A stretch of DNA of 64,000 nucleotides from Sphingosinicella ginsenosidimutans (GCF_007995055.1 NZ_VOQQ01000001.1:1595001-1659000); one strand, 5' to 3'. Shown: positions 1-9,326, counted from the stretch's first letter. Numbers and translations: made by a program. Notes: a model not told the origin generated them from the sequence alone.

Positions 1-340
1 CGCGGCCGTTGCCGACCGGATCGGCGTAGCGCCCGGTATCGCTGTCGGTGACGCCGGAGCGACGCCCGCCGCGGCCATTGCCGACCGGATCGGCGTAGCT
101 GCCGGTATCGTTGTCGGTGATGCCCGAGCGTCCGCCCCCGCGGCCGTTGCCGACCGGGTCGGCATAGCTGCCGGTGTCGTTGTCGGTGATGCCAGAGCGC
201 CCGCGCCCGCGACCGTTGCCCGCCGGGTCCGCATTTGGGCCGCGATCGCTATCGGTAATTCCGGAACGGCCGCGGCCGCGCCCATGGCCGGCGCGATCGG
301 CATTGGGCCCGCCGTCGCTGTCGGTCACGCCGGTATAGCC
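1..340 (-). repeat. Tandem 69-bp coding repeat
   Basis: At least four full 69-bp units plus a diverged promoter-proximal copy lie in frame inside the Tat-exported protein gene. The units nearest the window edge are the most alike, and the copy next to the signal peptide is shorter and more diverged. This pattern suggests recent copy-number expansion towards the C-terminal side. The array continues beyond position 1. Confidence 0.85.
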
Positions 341-499
341 CCGGCCGGCCGGATCGGCATTCCTGCCATAATCGCTGTCGCTGACCTGGAGCGCCTCGGC
401 CGAGGAGCCGAGAACGGTCAGCGCTGCGCCGCCGGCCACCGCACCGCCGGCCACCTGGCCGAGGAACGAACGCCGCGAAAGCTTGCGTGTGACTTTCAT
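1..499 (-). CDS. Tat-exported protein of 23-residue DxD repeats (C-terminus outside window)
   Basis: The gene reads leftwards and runs off the window start, so only about 166 N-terminal residues are visible. The ATG at 499 follows GGGGAAAATCAG. The N-terminus holds a twin-arginine signal (SRRSFLGQ) and an Ala/Gly-rich hydrophobic stretch ending near SSAEA, so export by the Tat system is expected. The rest is a near-perfect tandem array with a 69-bp period (copies start at about 1, 70, 139, 208 and 277). Each unit reads roughly TDSDxGxxADPxGNGRGxGRSG. The paired Asp residues recall calcium-binding repeats, but no family is assigned. Total length and repeat number are unknown. Confidence 0.8.
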   Translation of the reverse strand, partial: MKVTRKLSRRSFLGQVAGGAVAGGAALTVLGSSAEALQVSDSDYGRNADPAGRGYTGVTDSDGGPNADRAGHGRGRGRSGITDSDRGPNADPAGNGRGRGRSGITDNDTGSYADPVGNGRGGGRSGITDNDTGSYADPVGNGRGGRRSGVTDSDTGRYADPVGNGR

Positions 500-591
500 C
501 TGATTTTCCCCATCTGGATACTGGACTGGAGGCCCCCGCGGGGCGGGCAGCCGGCCTCATGCAAAAGGAATGGCGCGGCTGGCGCGCCTGA

Positions 592-939
592 TCAGGCGCG
601 CGGCGGCGCGCGGGCGTTTACGAGGCCGCCGATAAACCATGTCGGCGGGCTGGCGCCGGGCAGGATCGCCGCTTCCCGTGCGCGCGTCGCCGGGGCCGGC
701 ATGGTGGCGGCGCGCGCCGGCAGCGCCGCCTGGTGATGGGCGTCGATCGCCGGATCGGGGGCGATGCTGGCGCGAACGAACTTCTCCGGCGCCGGCGCGC
801 GGTTCGGCCCGAGCGAGACGTCGCTGGTGAAGAAACTGAACGCCGATCCCGGCGTCTCGTGCACCGCGGAGCCGCTATAGGGATCGAGCGCGAAGGCGAA
901 GACGGTCGCGAGCGCAAGCCAAAGCCCGCCCACGAACAT
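592..939 (-). CDS. Small membrane-anchored hypothetical protein
   Basis: A 115-residue protein from ATG 939. It opens with a hydrophobic segment (MFVGGLWLALATVFAFAL) that is a signal peptide or a single anchor, followed by an Ala/Pro-rich, low-complexity tail with no recognised domain. The frame stays open further upstream, but those residues lack hydrophobic or coding character, so the start was set at the hydrophobic segment; GACGG just upstream is a weak ribosome binding site. It lies in the same direction as, and 92 bp upstream of, the repeat protein gene. No function is assigned. Confidence 0.5.
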   Translation of the reverse strand: MFVGGLWLALATVFAFALDPYSGSAVHETPGSAFSFFTSDVSLGPNRAPAPEKFVRASIAPDPAIDAHHQAALPARAATMPAPATRAREAAILPGASPPTWFIGGLVNARAPPRA

Positions 940-1181
940 CCGTCTGTGCACCGTCAGGCTCAATCGCGCCCCCCCCACGAATGGACGGACTGGCGTCCGC
1001 CGAAAATCCCCGATCCTTTTCCGCGGAACATAATCGAAAGGGCGTCCCTGTCCACCCGTCTCGTCGCCCAGCGGCGCGGGGAGGCGCCAGCCGCGTCGGG
1101 CGCCGTGCGTCAGCGTGCGCTTGTGATTTGCGGCCCAACGTGCTTCATTCGCGACAGTTCCTGACAGGGAGGGGCTTTTCC

Positions 1182-1823
1182 ATGACTGACGGACCGACCA
1201 ACCCGGCGACCGCATCGCTGATCGACCGGGTAAAGAACTTACTCATTTCACCCAAGTCCGAATGGGCGCGCATCGCCGCGGAGCCTGCCACGATCGGCGG
1301 CTTGTTCACGGGTTATGCGCTGATCCTCGCGCTGATCCCGCTCATCGCGGGCATCGTCGGAATGCTGGTGTTCATGCCGGCCTTCATGCGGCTGTCGCTG
1401 AGCTTCATCATCGCATCCGCGGTGATCGGCTATGTCATCTCGATGATCGTGGTCTACGTCATGGGCATGATCATCAGCGCGCTCGCGCCGACCTTCGGCG
1501 GCACGAAGGACAATGTCCAGGGAACGAAGGTCGCGGTCTACGCCACGACGCCGGTGTGGGTCCTGGGCATTCTCTCGATCTTCCCGCCGCTGAGCCCGAT
1601 CGTCTACCTCGGCTATCTGTGGGTGATCTTCCAGATCTACCTCGGCCTCGGCCCGGTCATGAAGGCGCCGGAAGACAAGACGATCGTCTACACGCTCGTG
1701 ATCGTCGTCATCTACATCGTGCTGATGGCCGTGCTCACCGCCGTCCTCGCCGGCATCGTCCTTTCGATGATCGGCCTGACGGCGCTCACCGCCGCCAGCT
1801 CGTTGGCGACGCCACCTTATTGA
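1182..1823 (+). CDS. Yip1-family integral membrane protein
   Basis: A 213-residue protein starting at ATG 1182 after a strong AGGGAGGGG ribosome binding site. After a soluble N-terminus of about 35 residues ([17 protein letters not shown]) there are about five hydrophobic segments ([54 protein letters not shown] and two near the C-terminus), which matches Yip1/DUF1282-type proteins. The W-x-x-I-A pattern after the loop and the conserved KVAVYATTP region support the family. Its role in bacteria is not established. The stop overlaps the end of convergent hutH by 7 bp. Confidence 0.75.
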   Translation: MTDGPTNPATASLIDRVKNLLISPKSEWARIAAEPATIGGLFTGYALILALIPLIAGIVGMLVFMPAFMRLSLSFIIASAVIGYVISMIVVYVMGMIISALAPTFGGTKDNVQGTKVAVYATTPVWVLGILSIFPPLSPIVYLGYLWVIFQIYLGLGPVMKAPEDKTIVYTLVIVVIYIVLMAVLTAVLAGIVLSMIGLTALTAASSLATPPY

Positions 1824-3334
1824 TCGAACAGGGCGGACTGGACGGCTTCGGAAACGGCGCCGTCCAGCACCGCCGCCTTCGCCCAGGCGAGATCGTCCGC
1901 GAGATAGCGGTCGGCCGCATGGTGCGGCACCGAATTCCGGATCACCTCGATCGCCGGCCGCAGCGCCGGCGATGTCGCGAGCGGCGCATGGAAATCGATC
2001 CCCTGCGCCGCCGCCAGCAGCTCGATGCCGATCACGCCGGCGGCATTGCGCGCGATCCGCCGCGCCTTCAGCGCCCCGTGCGTCGCCATCGACACATGAT
2101 CCTCCTGGCCAGCCGAGGTCGGGATCGTGTCGACGCTCGCCGGGAAGGCGAGGCTCTTGTTTTCCGAAACCAGCGCGGCCGCCGTGACCTGCGCGATCAT
2201 GAAGCCGGAATTGACCCCTGAATCCTCGATCAGGAACGCCGGCAGCCCGCTCATCTTCGGGTCGATCAGCACCGCCAGGCGCCGCTCCGAGATCGATCCG
2301 GTCTCGCACATGGCGAGCGCGAGGATGTCGGCGGCGAAGGCGACCGGCTGGGCGTGGAAATTGCCGCCGGACAGCGCGTCCTCGCCGAAGATCAGCGGAT
2401 TGTCGCTGACCGCATTGGCCTCGATCTCCAGCGTGCGCGCGGCGCCGCGGATGAGATCGAGCGCCGCCCCCATCACCTGCGGCTGGCAGCGGAAGCTGTA
2501 GGGGTCCTGCACCCGATCGTCATGCTCGCGGTGCGACTGGCGGATTGCGCTTCCCTCCATGAGGCGGCGCAGCATCGCCGCGACCTCGATCTGGCCGGGC
2601 TGGCCGCGCGCCGCATGGATGCGCGGATCGAACGGCGCGTCGGTTCCCTTCAGCGCATCGGTCGAAAGCGCGCCGGCGACGAGGGCCGAGGCGAAGACCC
2701 GTTCGGCGGTGAACAGGAGGTCGAGCGCGATCGCGGTCGAGGCCTGGGTGCCGTTGATCAGCGCGAGCCCTTCCTTGGGCCCGAGCACGAGCGGCGCGAG
2801 GCCGAGCCGTTCGAGCGCCTGGGCGGCGCGCATCCGCTCGCCGCCGACCGTCATCTCGCCCTCGCCGATCAGCGCCGCGCTCATATGGGCGAGCGGCGCG
2901 AGATCGCCCGACGCGCCGACCGATCCCTGGCGCGGGACGACCGGCAGCGCATCGGCCTCGACCAAAGTCAGCAGCCGCTCGACGATCGCGCGGCGCACGC
3001 CCGAACAACCGCGCGCGAGCCCGATCGCCTTGAGGACCATCATCAGCCGGACGATGCGGCGGGACATCGGATCGCCGAGCCCGGCGCTGTGCGACAGGAT
3101 CAGGTTGCGCTGCAGCTCCGCCAGCCGGTCGTGCGGGATGCGCGTGCTGGCGAGCAGCCCGAAGCCGGTGTTGATTCCGTAGACGGTCGCCCCGCCGGCG
3201 ACGATGGCATCCACGGCGGCGGCCGAGGCATCGATCGCGGCCCAGGCGCCGGCGGCGAGCTCCACGGGCGCGCCGTCCCAGATCGCGCGAAGCTCGGCGA
3301 GGGTGACGGAACCGGGGTCGAGGGTGATGGTCAT
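1817..3334 (-). CDS. hutH: Histidine ammonia-lyase
   Basis: This enzyme removes ammonia from L-histidine to give urocanate, the first step of histidine degradation. The 505-residue protein carries the Ala-Ser-Gly triad (residues 141-143, in [12 protein letters not shown]) that cyclises to the MIO electrophile, the YGINTGFG active-site motif near residue 52, and the expected helical C-terminus with [10 protein letters not shown] 3334 follows GGAGGA. It is the last of three hut genes read leftwards, 136 bp after hutU; the spacer holds a large palindrome. Length and motifs are normal for the family. Confidence 0.96.
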   Translation of the reverse strand: MTITLDPGSVTLAELRAIWDGAPVELAAGAWAAIDASAAAVDAIVAGGATVYGINTGFGLLASTRIPHDRLAELQRNLILSHSAGLGDPMSRRIVRLMMVLKAIGLARGCSGVRRAIVERLLTLVEADALPVVPRQGSVGASGDLAPLAHMSAALIGEGEMTVGGERMRAAQALERLGLAPLVLGPKEGLALINGTQASTAIALDLLFTAERVFASALVAGALSTDALKGTDAPFDPRIHAARGQPGQIEVAAMLRRLMEGSAIRQSHREHDDRVQDPYSFRCQPQVMGAALDLIRGAARTLEIEANAVSDNPLIFGEDALSGGNFHAQPVAFAADILALAMCETGSISERRLAVLIDPKMSGLPAFLIEDSGVNSGFMIAQVTAAALVSENKSLAFPASVDTIPTSAGQEDHVSMATHGALKARRIARNAAGVIGIELLAAAQGIDFHAPLATSPALRPAIEVIRNSVPHHAADRYLADDLAWAKAAVLDGAVSEAVQSALFDQ

Positions 3335-3369
3335 GCGGCTGCAATCCTCCCTGTCGCCGCAGGCGATGG

Positions 3370-3424
3370 GGAGGGGGACCATGCGAAGCATGGTGGAGGG
3401 GCCTTCGGCGCCGAAAGCCCCTCC
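3370..3424. repeat. Palindromic intergenic repeat between hutU and hutH
   Basis: Two adjacent palindromes fill this spacer. The first is ACCATGC-GAA-GCATGGT (3378-3394). The second, at 3395-3424, is a 30-base near-palindrome with GGAGGGG and CCCCTCC arms around TTCGGCGCCGAA, with only two mismatched positions. The first half resembles hairpin repeats found in sphingomonad spacers (recalled, not searched). In the hut transcript it would form a stable stem between hutU and hutH and could stabilise the upstream message or attenuate hutH. Confidence 0.65.
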
Positions 3425-3470
3425 GGCCTTCGCCCTGGGCCGCGGCCGGTCCTCTTCCCCATCCGCTCCC

Positions 3471-5132
3471 TCATCTTCCCACCATCGGCAGGTCGAGGCC
3501 CTGCTCTTTCGCGCAGTCCACCGCGATCTCGTAGCCCGCGTCGGCGTGGCGCATCACGCCGGTGCCGGGATCGTTCCACAAGACCCGTTTCAGCCGGCGC
3601 GCGGCATCCTCGCTCCCGTCGGCGACGATCACCATGCCGGCATGTTGCGAATAGCCCATGCCGACGCCGCCGCCGTGATGGAGCGAAACCCAGGTCGCGC
3701 CCGAGGCGGTGTTGAGCAGGGCATTGAGCAGCGGCCAGTCGGAGACCGCGTCCGATCCGTCGCGCATCGCCTCGGTCTCGCGGTTGGGGCTGGCGACGGA
3801 GCCGCTGTCGAGATGATCGCGGCCGATCACCACCGGCGCCTTCAATTCCCCGCGCGCGACCATCTCGTTGAAGGCGAGGCCGAGCCGGTGGCGCTGGCCG
3901 AGCCCGACCCAGCAGATGCGCGCCGGCAGCCCCTGGAAGGCGATCCTCTCCCGCGCCATGTCGAGCCAGCGATGCAGGTGCGGATCGTCGGGGATCAGCT
4001 CCTTCACCTTCGCGTCGGTGCGGTAGATGTCCTCGGGATCGCCGGAAAGCGCGGCCCAGCGGAACGGGCCGATGCCGCGGCAGAAGAGGGGGCGGACATA
4101 GGCCGGGACGAAACCGGGAAAATCGAAGGCGTGGGTCACGCCCTCGTCGCTGGCGACCTGGCGGATATTGTTGCCGTAATCGAAGGTCGGCACGCCCATC
4201 GCCTTGTAGGCGAGCATCGCCTCGACATGGCGGGCCATGGACGCGCGGGCCTCGCGCTCCACCCGCTTGGGGTCGCGCTCGCGAAGCTCGATCCACTGCT
4301 CGACGCTCCAGCCGATCGGCAGATAGCCGTTCACCGGATCGTGCGCCGATGTCTGATCGGTGAGCGCGTCGGGCCTGATCCCCCGCGCGACCATTTCGGG
4401 CAGCAGCTCGGCGGCATTGCCGAGCAGGCCGACGGAGGTCGGCTCGTCCGCCGCGCGGATGATCTCCAGCGCCTCGTCGATGCTGGTCGCGCGCCGGTCG
4501 AGATAGCGGGTCTCGAGCCGCTTCGCGATCCGGCTTTCCTGGCATTCGATCGCGATGCAGTGCGCGCCGGCCATCACCGCGGCGAGCGGCTGCGCGCCGC
4601 CCATGCCGCCAAGCCCGGCGGTCAGGATCCACTTGCCGCGAAGGTCGCCGCCATGGTGCTGGCGGCCCATTTCGACGAAGGTTTCGTAGGTGCCCTGAAC
4701 GATGCCCTGGGTGCCGATGTAGATCCACGATCCGGCCGTCATCTGGCCGTACATCATGAGCCCCTTGCGATCCAAAAGGTTGAAATGATCCCAGGTCGCC
4801 CAGTGCGGCACCAGGTTCGAATTGGCGATGAGGACGCGCGGCGCATCCTTGTGGGTCGGGAAGACTCCGACGGGCTTGCCCGACTGGATCAGCAGCGTCT
4901 GGTCCTCCTCCAGCCGCCTCAGCGTCTCGACGATCGCGTCATAGCTTTCCCAGTCGCGCGCGGCGCGGCCGATCCCGCCATAGACGACCAGCTCTTCGGG
5001 CGCTTCGGCGACTTGGCGGTCGAGATTGTTCATCAGCATCCGCATCGCGGCTTCGGTGGTCCAGCTCTTGCAGCTGAGCGCCGTGCCGGTCGGCGCCTCG
5101 ATATGCCGGCTATTGTCGCGTCGATGGTGCAT
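3471..5132 (-). CDS. hutU: Urocanate hydratase
   Basis: Urocanase converts urocanate to 4-imidazolone-5-propionate using tightly bound NAD+. The 553-residue length is typical. Visible family signatures are [11 protein letters not shown] near residue 51, [12 protein letters not shown] near 129, the dinucleotide-binding [13 protein letters not shown] near 170, Cys407 in [14 protein letters not shown], the position of the reactive cysteine, and [13 protein letters not shown] near the C-terminus. ATG 5132 follows GGGAGG. It sits 51 bp downstream of hutI and 136 bp before hutH, in one transcript by arrangement. Confidence 0.96.
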   Translation of the reverse strand: MHHRRDNSRHIEAPTGTALSCKSWTTEAAMRMLMNNLDRQVAEAPEELVVYGGIGRAARDWESYDAIVETLRRLEEDQTLLIQSGKPVGVFPTHKDAPRVLIANSNLVPHWATWDHFNLLDRKGLMMYGQMTAGSWIYIGTQGIVQGTYETFVEMGRQHHGGDLRGKWILTAGLGGMGGAQPLAAVMAGAHCIAIECQESRIAKRLETRYLDRRATSIDEALEIIRAADEPTSVGLLGNAAELLPEMVARGIRPDALTDQTSAHDPVNGYLPIGWSVEQWIELRERDPKRVEREARASMARHVEAMLAYKAMGVPTFDYGNNIRQVASDEGVTHAFDFPGFVPAYVRPLFCRGIGPFRWAALSGDPEDIYRTDAKVKELIPDDPHLHRWLDMARERIAFQGLPARICWVGLGQRHRLGLAFNEMVARGELKAPVVIGRDHLDSGSVASPNRETEAMRDGSDAVSDWPLLNALLNTASGATWVSLHHGGGVGMGYSQHAGMVIVADGSEDAARRLKRVLWNDPGTGVMRHADAGYEIAVDCAKEQGLDLPMVGR

Positions 5133-5147
5133 GACGCCTCCCTACCC

Positions 5148-5175
5148 GCTCGTCCCGAGCGAAGTCGAGGGGCGT
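5148..5175. repeat. Intergenic repeat with GCTCG/CGAGC stem
   Basis: The spacer between hutI and hutU holds GCTCG-TCC-CGAGC followed by GAAGTCGAGG. This matches a short element common in sphingomonad spacers, which gives spurious peptides reading VPSEVEG. It lies inside the presumed hut transcript. The identification is from memory of the element, not from a search. Confidence 0.5.
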
Positions 5176-5183
5176 GCTGCCTC

Positions 5184-6395
5184 TCAGGCATCCTCCCCGG
5201 CGACGATGCGCCGCACCGGCCCCGGCAGCCCGATCCAGTAGGCGAGCTCCGCCGGCCGATCGACCGCCCACACGCACAGGTCCGCGACCTTGCCGACCGT
5301 GATCGTGCCGATCTCCGCCTCGCGCCCCAGCGCCTTCGCCGCGCATCGCGTCATGCCGGCCACCGCCTCTTCCGGGGTGAGGCCGAACAGGGTGCAGGCC
5401 ATGCTCATCATCAGGGTCGGCGAAAGGACTGGCGAGGTGCCGGGGTTGCAATCGGTCGCGATCGCCATCGGCACGCCATAGCGGCGAAGCAGATCGACCG
5501 GCGGCTTCTTCGTCTCCTTGAGCGCATAGAAGGCGCCGGGCAGCAGCACCGCCGCCATATGGGCCCGCGCCATCGCCGCCACGCCCTCCTCGTCGGCATG
5601 TTCCAGGTGATCGGCGGAAAGCGCGCGGAAATCGGCCGCCAGCTCGGCGCCGCGCAGATTGCTGAGCTGCTCGGCATGGAGCTTCAGCCAGAAGCCGTGG
5701 CGCCGCGCCGCCTCGAACAGCGCGCGCACCTCGTTGCGGGTGAAGCCGATCCCCTCGCAAAAGGCATCGACGGCTGTCACCAGCCGCCGTTCCGCCACGG
5801 CCGGGAGGATTTCCTCGATCGCCATCCGGACGAAGGCCGCGCGCTCCTCGCGATAGTCCGTCGGCAGCGCGTGGAGGGCGAGCAATGTGCGGTCGATCCG
5901 CACCGTCTCGGTCTCGCCGAGCCGCTTCGCCGCCTCCAGCATCTTGATCTCGGTCGCGGCGTCGAGCCCATAGCCCGACTTGATCTCGACGGTCGTGCAG
6001 CCGCCGCGCATCAGCGCGCGCAGCCGCGGGCGCGCCGCTTCGACCAGCTCGTCGCGCGATGCGGCGCGGGTCGCCGCGACGGTCGAGACGATCCCGCCGC
6101 CGGCCGCCGCGATCTCCTCATAGCTCGCGCCCTCGAGCCGCTGTTCGAACTCGCCGGCGCGGTTGCCGCCGAAGACGAGGTGGGTGTGGCAATCGATCAG
6201 CCCCGGCGTCACCCAGGCGCCGCCGAGCGGCTCGACCTTCTTCGCCTGATAGCCGGCAAGCTCGGTGCGCTTGCCGATGCGGACGATCCGTCCGTCCTGA
6301 ATCCCGATCGCGCCGTTCTCGATCGCGCCGAAGGGCGCGTCGACGGCGGGATCCATCGTCGCGATATGGCAATCGACAAGAAGACGGTCCCACAT
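5184..6395 (-). CDS. hutI: Imidazolonepropionase
   Basis: This metal-dependent amidohydrolase opens imidazolonepropionate to N-formimino-L-glutamate, the third step of histidine breakdown. The 403-residue protein has the metal-binding TPGLIDCHTHLVFGGNR motif near residue 65, a second His region (KLHAEQLS) and the late metal Asp in IATDCNPGTSP, all typical of HutI. ATG 6395 was chosen because the family starts close to MWDRLL and the open frame further upstream runs through divergent hutG. It heads the hutI-hutU-hutH block and diverges from hutG across only 39 bp. Confidence 0.95.
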   Translation of the reverse strand: MWDRLLVDCHIATMDPAVDAPFGAIENGAIGIQDGRIVRIGKRTELAGYQAKKVEPLGGAWVTPGLIDCHTHLVFGGNRAGEFEQRLEGASYEEIAAAGGGIVSTVAATRAASRDELVEAARPRLRALMRGGCTTVEIKSGYGLDAATEIKMLEAAKRLGETETVRIDRTLLALHALPTDYREERAAFVRMAIEEILPAVAERRLVTAVDAFCEGIGFTRNEVRALFEAARRHGFWLKLHAEQLSNLRGAELAADFRALSADHLEHADEEGVAAMARAHMAAVLLPGAFYALKETKKPPVDLLRRYGVPMAIATDCNPGTSPVLSPTLMMSMACTLFGLTPEEAVAGMTRCAAKALGREAEIGTITVGKVADLCVWAVDRPAELAYWIGLPGPVRRIVAGEDA

Positions 6396-6434
6396 GTCTC
6401 GCTTTCTACTCTGGCCCGCGTATAGGGGCAAAGC
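6396..6434. promoter_or_regulatory. Compact divergent spacer between hutI and hutG
   Basis: Only 39 bp separate the two start codons, so the promoters must overlap the coding ends or each other. A GTATAGG stretch at about 6419 resembles a minus-10 box for the hutG direction, but no clear minus-35 box or HutC-type palindrome was seen. No hut regulator gene lies in the window. Confidence 0.35.
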
Positions 6435-7313
6435 ATGAGCTGGACGTCCATCGCCGATCTCATGGTCCGTGACGAAAGCGCGCCGATCGCCCTGATCGGC
6501 GCACCGCTGGAGGCCGGATCGGTGACGCCGGGCCGCTGCGACCTTGCCCCGGAGCGGCTGCGCGCGGCGATGAAGCGAATCTCGACCTATGATCTGGTCG
6601 AGGCGCTGGAGCTGGCCACGCCTGTCCACGACGCCGGCGACATCGCGGTCCAGACGAAGATGCCGAGCGAGGGCTTCGCCCCGATCCGCGACGCCGTCGC
6701 CGCCTGCGCCGCGCGCCACGATCTCACCTTGCTCGTCGGCGGCAACAATGCGGTCACCCGGCCCGGCGTCCACGGCCTCGGCCGGCCGCTCGCCGAGGTC
6801 GGGCTGATCACGCTCGACGCCCATTTCGACATGCGCGACACCGATCGTGGCCCGATGAACGGCAATCCGGTGCGCTGCCTCCTGGAAGACGGCCTGCCCG
6901 GCGCGAACATCTGCCAGATCGGCCTTGCTCCCTTCGCCAACACGCGCGGGATGCACGAGGACGCGCTCGCCGCCGGCATCGGCGTCTTCGACATCGATTT
7001 CGTCCTTGCCGAGGGGATCGAGGCGGCGATCGACGACGCGCTCGAGCGATTGAGCCATGTCGAGGCGCTCTATGTCGATTTCGACATCGACGTGATCGAC
7101 CGCGCCCAGCTTCCCGGCGCGCCCGGCGCCCGGCCCGGCGGCCTTCCGGTCCACGATTTCTTCCGCGCCGCCCGCCGCCTTGCCGAAGAGCCGCGCGTCC
7201 GCATCGTCGATCTCACCGAATTCGATCCGGGCCTCGATGCGACCGATCTTTCGGCGCTCACCGCCGCGCGCTGGGTGGCGGAGATCCTCGCCGGCCATGC
7301 GAGGCGCGGATGA
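6435..7313 (+). CDS. hutG: HutG-like formimidoylglutamase, arginase fold
   Basis: A 292-residue arginase/agmatinase-superfamily protein, divergent from hutIUH. By context it hydrolyses N-formimino-L-glutamate to glutamate and formamide, finishing histidine degradation. Metal motifs DAHFD (near residue 131) and DFDIDVID (near residue 216) are intact, as is the C-terminal DLTEFDP. The first motif, GGDHS in most members, reads GGNNAVT, so the usual first manganese-ligand His is Asn. This looks like a subfamily feature rather than damage, because everything else is intact. The start ATG 6435 has only a weak GGGGCAAAG upstream. Its stop overlaps the next gene by 4 bp. Confidence 0.82.
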   Translation: MSWTSIADLMVRDESAPIALIGAPLEAGSVTPGRCDLAPERLRAAMKRISTYDLVEALELATPVHDAGDIAVQTKMPSEGFAPIRDAVAACAARHDLTLLVGGNNAVTRPGVHGLGRPLAEVGLITLDAHFDMRDTDRGPMNGNPVRCLLEDGLPGANICQIGLAPFANTRGMHEDALAAGIGVFDIDFVLAEGIEAAIDDALERLSHVEALYVDFDIDVIDRAQLPGAPGARPGGLPVHDFFRAARRLAEEPRVRIVDLTEFDPGLDATDLSALTAARWVAEILAGHARRG

Positions 7314-7804
7314 GCGGCGCCGATCCGGCCCTGGGCGATGCCTTCCGCCAGGCGATGCGCCGCGTCGCCGCGACGGTGAACGTCATCTCGATCTGCGTCG
7401 ACGGCAAGCCGATGGGCATCACCGCCACCGCCGTCTCGTCGGTGTCGATGGACCCGCCGAGCCTGCTCGTGTGCATCAACCAGGCCGCCTCGCTCCACGC
7501 GCCGATGGGCGACATGAGCCATTTCTGCGTCAACGTCCTCCACGGATCGCAGGAGGAGGTCGCCCGCCTCTTCGCCGATCGCGCCCGCCATGCGCTTCGC
7601 TTCGCCTCCGGCGGCTGGGAGGAGGATGGCGACGGCCCGCCGCGCCTTCACGACGCGCAGGCGACGATCCTGTGCCGCCGGATCGACAGCCACAGCTTCG
7701 GCACCCATTCGATCTTCATCGGCGTCGTCGAGGAGGTGCGGGTGCGCGGCGACATCGATCCGCTCGTCTATCTCGACGGCGCCTTCCGGAGCTTCGCATC
7801 GTGA
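7310..7804 (+). CDS. Flavin reductase-like domain protein
   Basis: A 164-residue single-domain protein of the flavin reductase family (FMN-binding split barrel), with the typical TVNVISICVDGKPMGITATAVSSVSMDPPSLLVCIN opening region here split as TVNVIS, GITATAVSSVS and PPSLLVCIN, then FCVNVL and a C-terminal GRF-like DGAFRSF. Such enzymes supply reduced FMN or FAD to a partner monooxygenase, or act alone. No monooxygenase is adjacent. The ATGA overlap with hutG and the GTGA overlap with pdxH indicate translational coupling. Confidence 0.8.
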   Translation: MSGADPALGDAFRQAMRRVAATVNVISICVDGKPMGITATAVSSVSMDPPSLLVCINQAASLHAPMGDMSHFCVNVLHGSQEEVARLFADRARHALRFASGGWEEDGDGPPRLHDAQATILCRRIDSHSFGTHSIFIGVVEEVRVRGDIDPLVYLDGAFRSFAS

Positions 7805-8394
7805 CCGCGACCGATCCCGACGCCCTGTTCGACAGCTGGTTCGCCGAGGCGCGCGCGGCCGAGCCCAACGATCCCGACGCCATGTCGCTCGCGACCGCGA
7901 CGGCGGATGGCGCGCCGTCGGTGCGGATGGTGCTGATGAAGGGGCACGACAAGCGCGGCTTCGTCTTCTACACCAACAGCCTCAGCCGCAAGGGCGACGA
8001 GCTCGCCGCCAATCCGCGCGCGGCCTTGCTCTTCCACTGGAAATCGCTGCGCCGCCAGGTCCGGATCGAAGGCCCGGTCGCGCCGGTGTCCGACGAGGAG
8101 GCCGACGCTTATTTCGCCTCGCGCTCGCGCGAATCGCAGCTCGGCGCCTGGGCGTCCGATCAGTCGCGCCCGCTCGCCAGCCGGACCTTGTTCGAGGCGC
8201 GCTACGAGATGACCGTGCTCGACCATGAGGGCCGCGACGTGCCGCGCCCGCCGCACTGGAAGGGCTATCGCGTCCGGCCCGAACGGTTCGAGTTCTGGAC
8301 CGATCGACCGCACCGCCTGCACGAGCGCCGCCTGTTCGTCCGCGATGGCGAAGGCGGCGGCGAGGGCTGGCGCGAAAGCCTGCTCTATCCATGA
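7801..8394 (+). CDS. pdxH: Pyridoxamine 5'-phosphate oxidase
   Basis: This FMN enzyme oxidises pyridoxamine or pyridoxine 5'-phosphate to pyridoxal 5'-phosphate, the last step of vitamin B6 synthesis and salvage. The 197-residue protein carries the FMN and PLP site motifs: PSVRMVLMKG, FVFYTNSLSRKG, LLFHWKSLRRQVRIEG, SRESQLGAWASDQS and the C-terminal PPHWKGYRVRPERFEFW...RLHER...W. The start is GTG 7801, which overlaps the preceding stop (GTGA); no in-frame ATG fits the family N-terminus. It is the third gene of the coupled run. Confidence 0.95.
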   Translation: MTATDPDALFDSWFAEARAAEPNDPDAMSLATATADGAPSVRMVLMKGHDKRGFVFYTNSLSRKGDELAANPRAALLFHWKSLRRQVRIEGPVAPVSDEEADAYFASRSRESQLGAWASDQSRPLASRTLFEARYEMTVLDHEGRDVPRPPHWKGYRVRPERFEFWTDRPHRLHERRLFVRDGEGGGEGWRESLLYP

Positions 8395-9326
8395 GCGCGG
8401 CCGATCGCGCCCGTCTCACGACCCGCGCGGCGCTCGCCAGCGTCGCGGTCGCGCTGCTGCTGCTCGGCCTCAAGGTCTGGGCGGCGCTGGCGACCGGATC
8501 GGTGGCGATGCTCGGCTCGCTCGCCGATACCGCGCTCGACGTCATCGCCTCGCTCGTCACATTATTCGGAGTCCGCGTCGCGGCGCAGCCGGCGGACCGC
8601 GAGCATCGCTTCGGCCACGGCAAGGCGGAGGCGCTCGCGGCGCTCGTCCAGGTCGGCATCATCTCGGTCTCGGCGCTGGGCATCGCCTGGCGCGCGATCC
8701 AGCGGCTGATCGCCGGCGCGGAAACCGCCAATGCCGAAGACGGGATCATCGTGTCGGTCATCGCGCTCGTCGCGACCGGCTTCCTCATCGCCTATCAGCG
8801 CATGGTGATCCGTCGCACCGGATCGGTCGCGATCCGCACCGACAACGTCCATTACCAGAGCGACGTGCTGCTCAACCTGTCGGTGATCGCCGCGCTTGTG
8901 CTCGATCAATATGTCGGCCTCACCGGCGCCGATCCGGTCTTCGGAGTCGGCATCGCGCTCTGGCTGCTCTGGGGGGCGTGGCGCGCCTCGCTCCACGCGG
9001 TCGATCAGCTGATGGACAAGGAATGGCCGGACGACAAGAGGATGCGCTTCCTCGCCGTCGCCTCGGCCCGGCCGGAGGCGAAGGGCATCCACGATCTCCG
9101 CACGCGATCGAGCGGCGCGCATGATTTCGCGCAGTTTCACATCTGGATCGATCCGACGATGACGGTTCGCGAGGCGCACGACATCGTCGATGCGATCGAG
9201 GCCGATCTCGCCCGCGAATTTCCGGGCGTCGAGGTCATCATCCATGTCGATCCGGAAGGGCAGGTCGACAATCCCGGCAATCCGCTTCTCGAAACCGACG
9301 AAACCAGGGAGCCGATCCCCGAATGA
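8391..9326 (+). CDS. Cation diffusion facilitator (FieF/YiiP type)
   Basis: A 311-residue proton-coupled exporter of divalent metals with six predicted membrane segments. The transport site is visible: Asp pair in SLADTALDV (second segment) and HYQSD in the fifth segment, the D/D/H/D set of zinc- and iron-exporting FieF-type proteins. The C-terminal cytoplasmic domain with HDFAQFHIWIDP and VIIHVDPEG adds further metal-binding His residues, as in YiiP. It overlaps pdxH and the next gene by 4 bp each. The substrate (Zn, Fe or Mn) cannot be fixed from sequence alone. Confidence 0.9.
   Translation: MSAADRARLTTRAALASVAVALLLLGLKVWAALATGSVAMLGSLADTALDVIASLVTLFGVRVAAQPADREHRFGHGKAEALAALVQVGIISVSALGIAWRAIQRLIAGAETANAEDGIIVSVIALVATGFLIAYQRMVIRRTGSVAIRTDNVHYQSDVLLNLSVIAALVLDQYVGLTGADPVFGVGIALWLLWGAWRASLHAVDQLMDKEWPDDKRMRFLAVASARPEAKGIHDLRTRSSGAHDFAQFHIWIDPTMTVREAHDIVDAIEADLAREFPGVEVIIHVDPEGQVDNPGNPLLETDETREPIPE

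Noticed and set aside
1..340. CRISPR array or intergenic satellite at the window start
   Set aside because: The 69-bp units have no unique spacers and keep an open frame behind a Tat signal peptide, so they are coding repeats.
1020..1050. GGAAC-like stretch upstream of the Yip1-type gene as an EcfG promoter
   Set aside because: No CGTT-like element occurs at 16-17 bases, so the promoter call fails.
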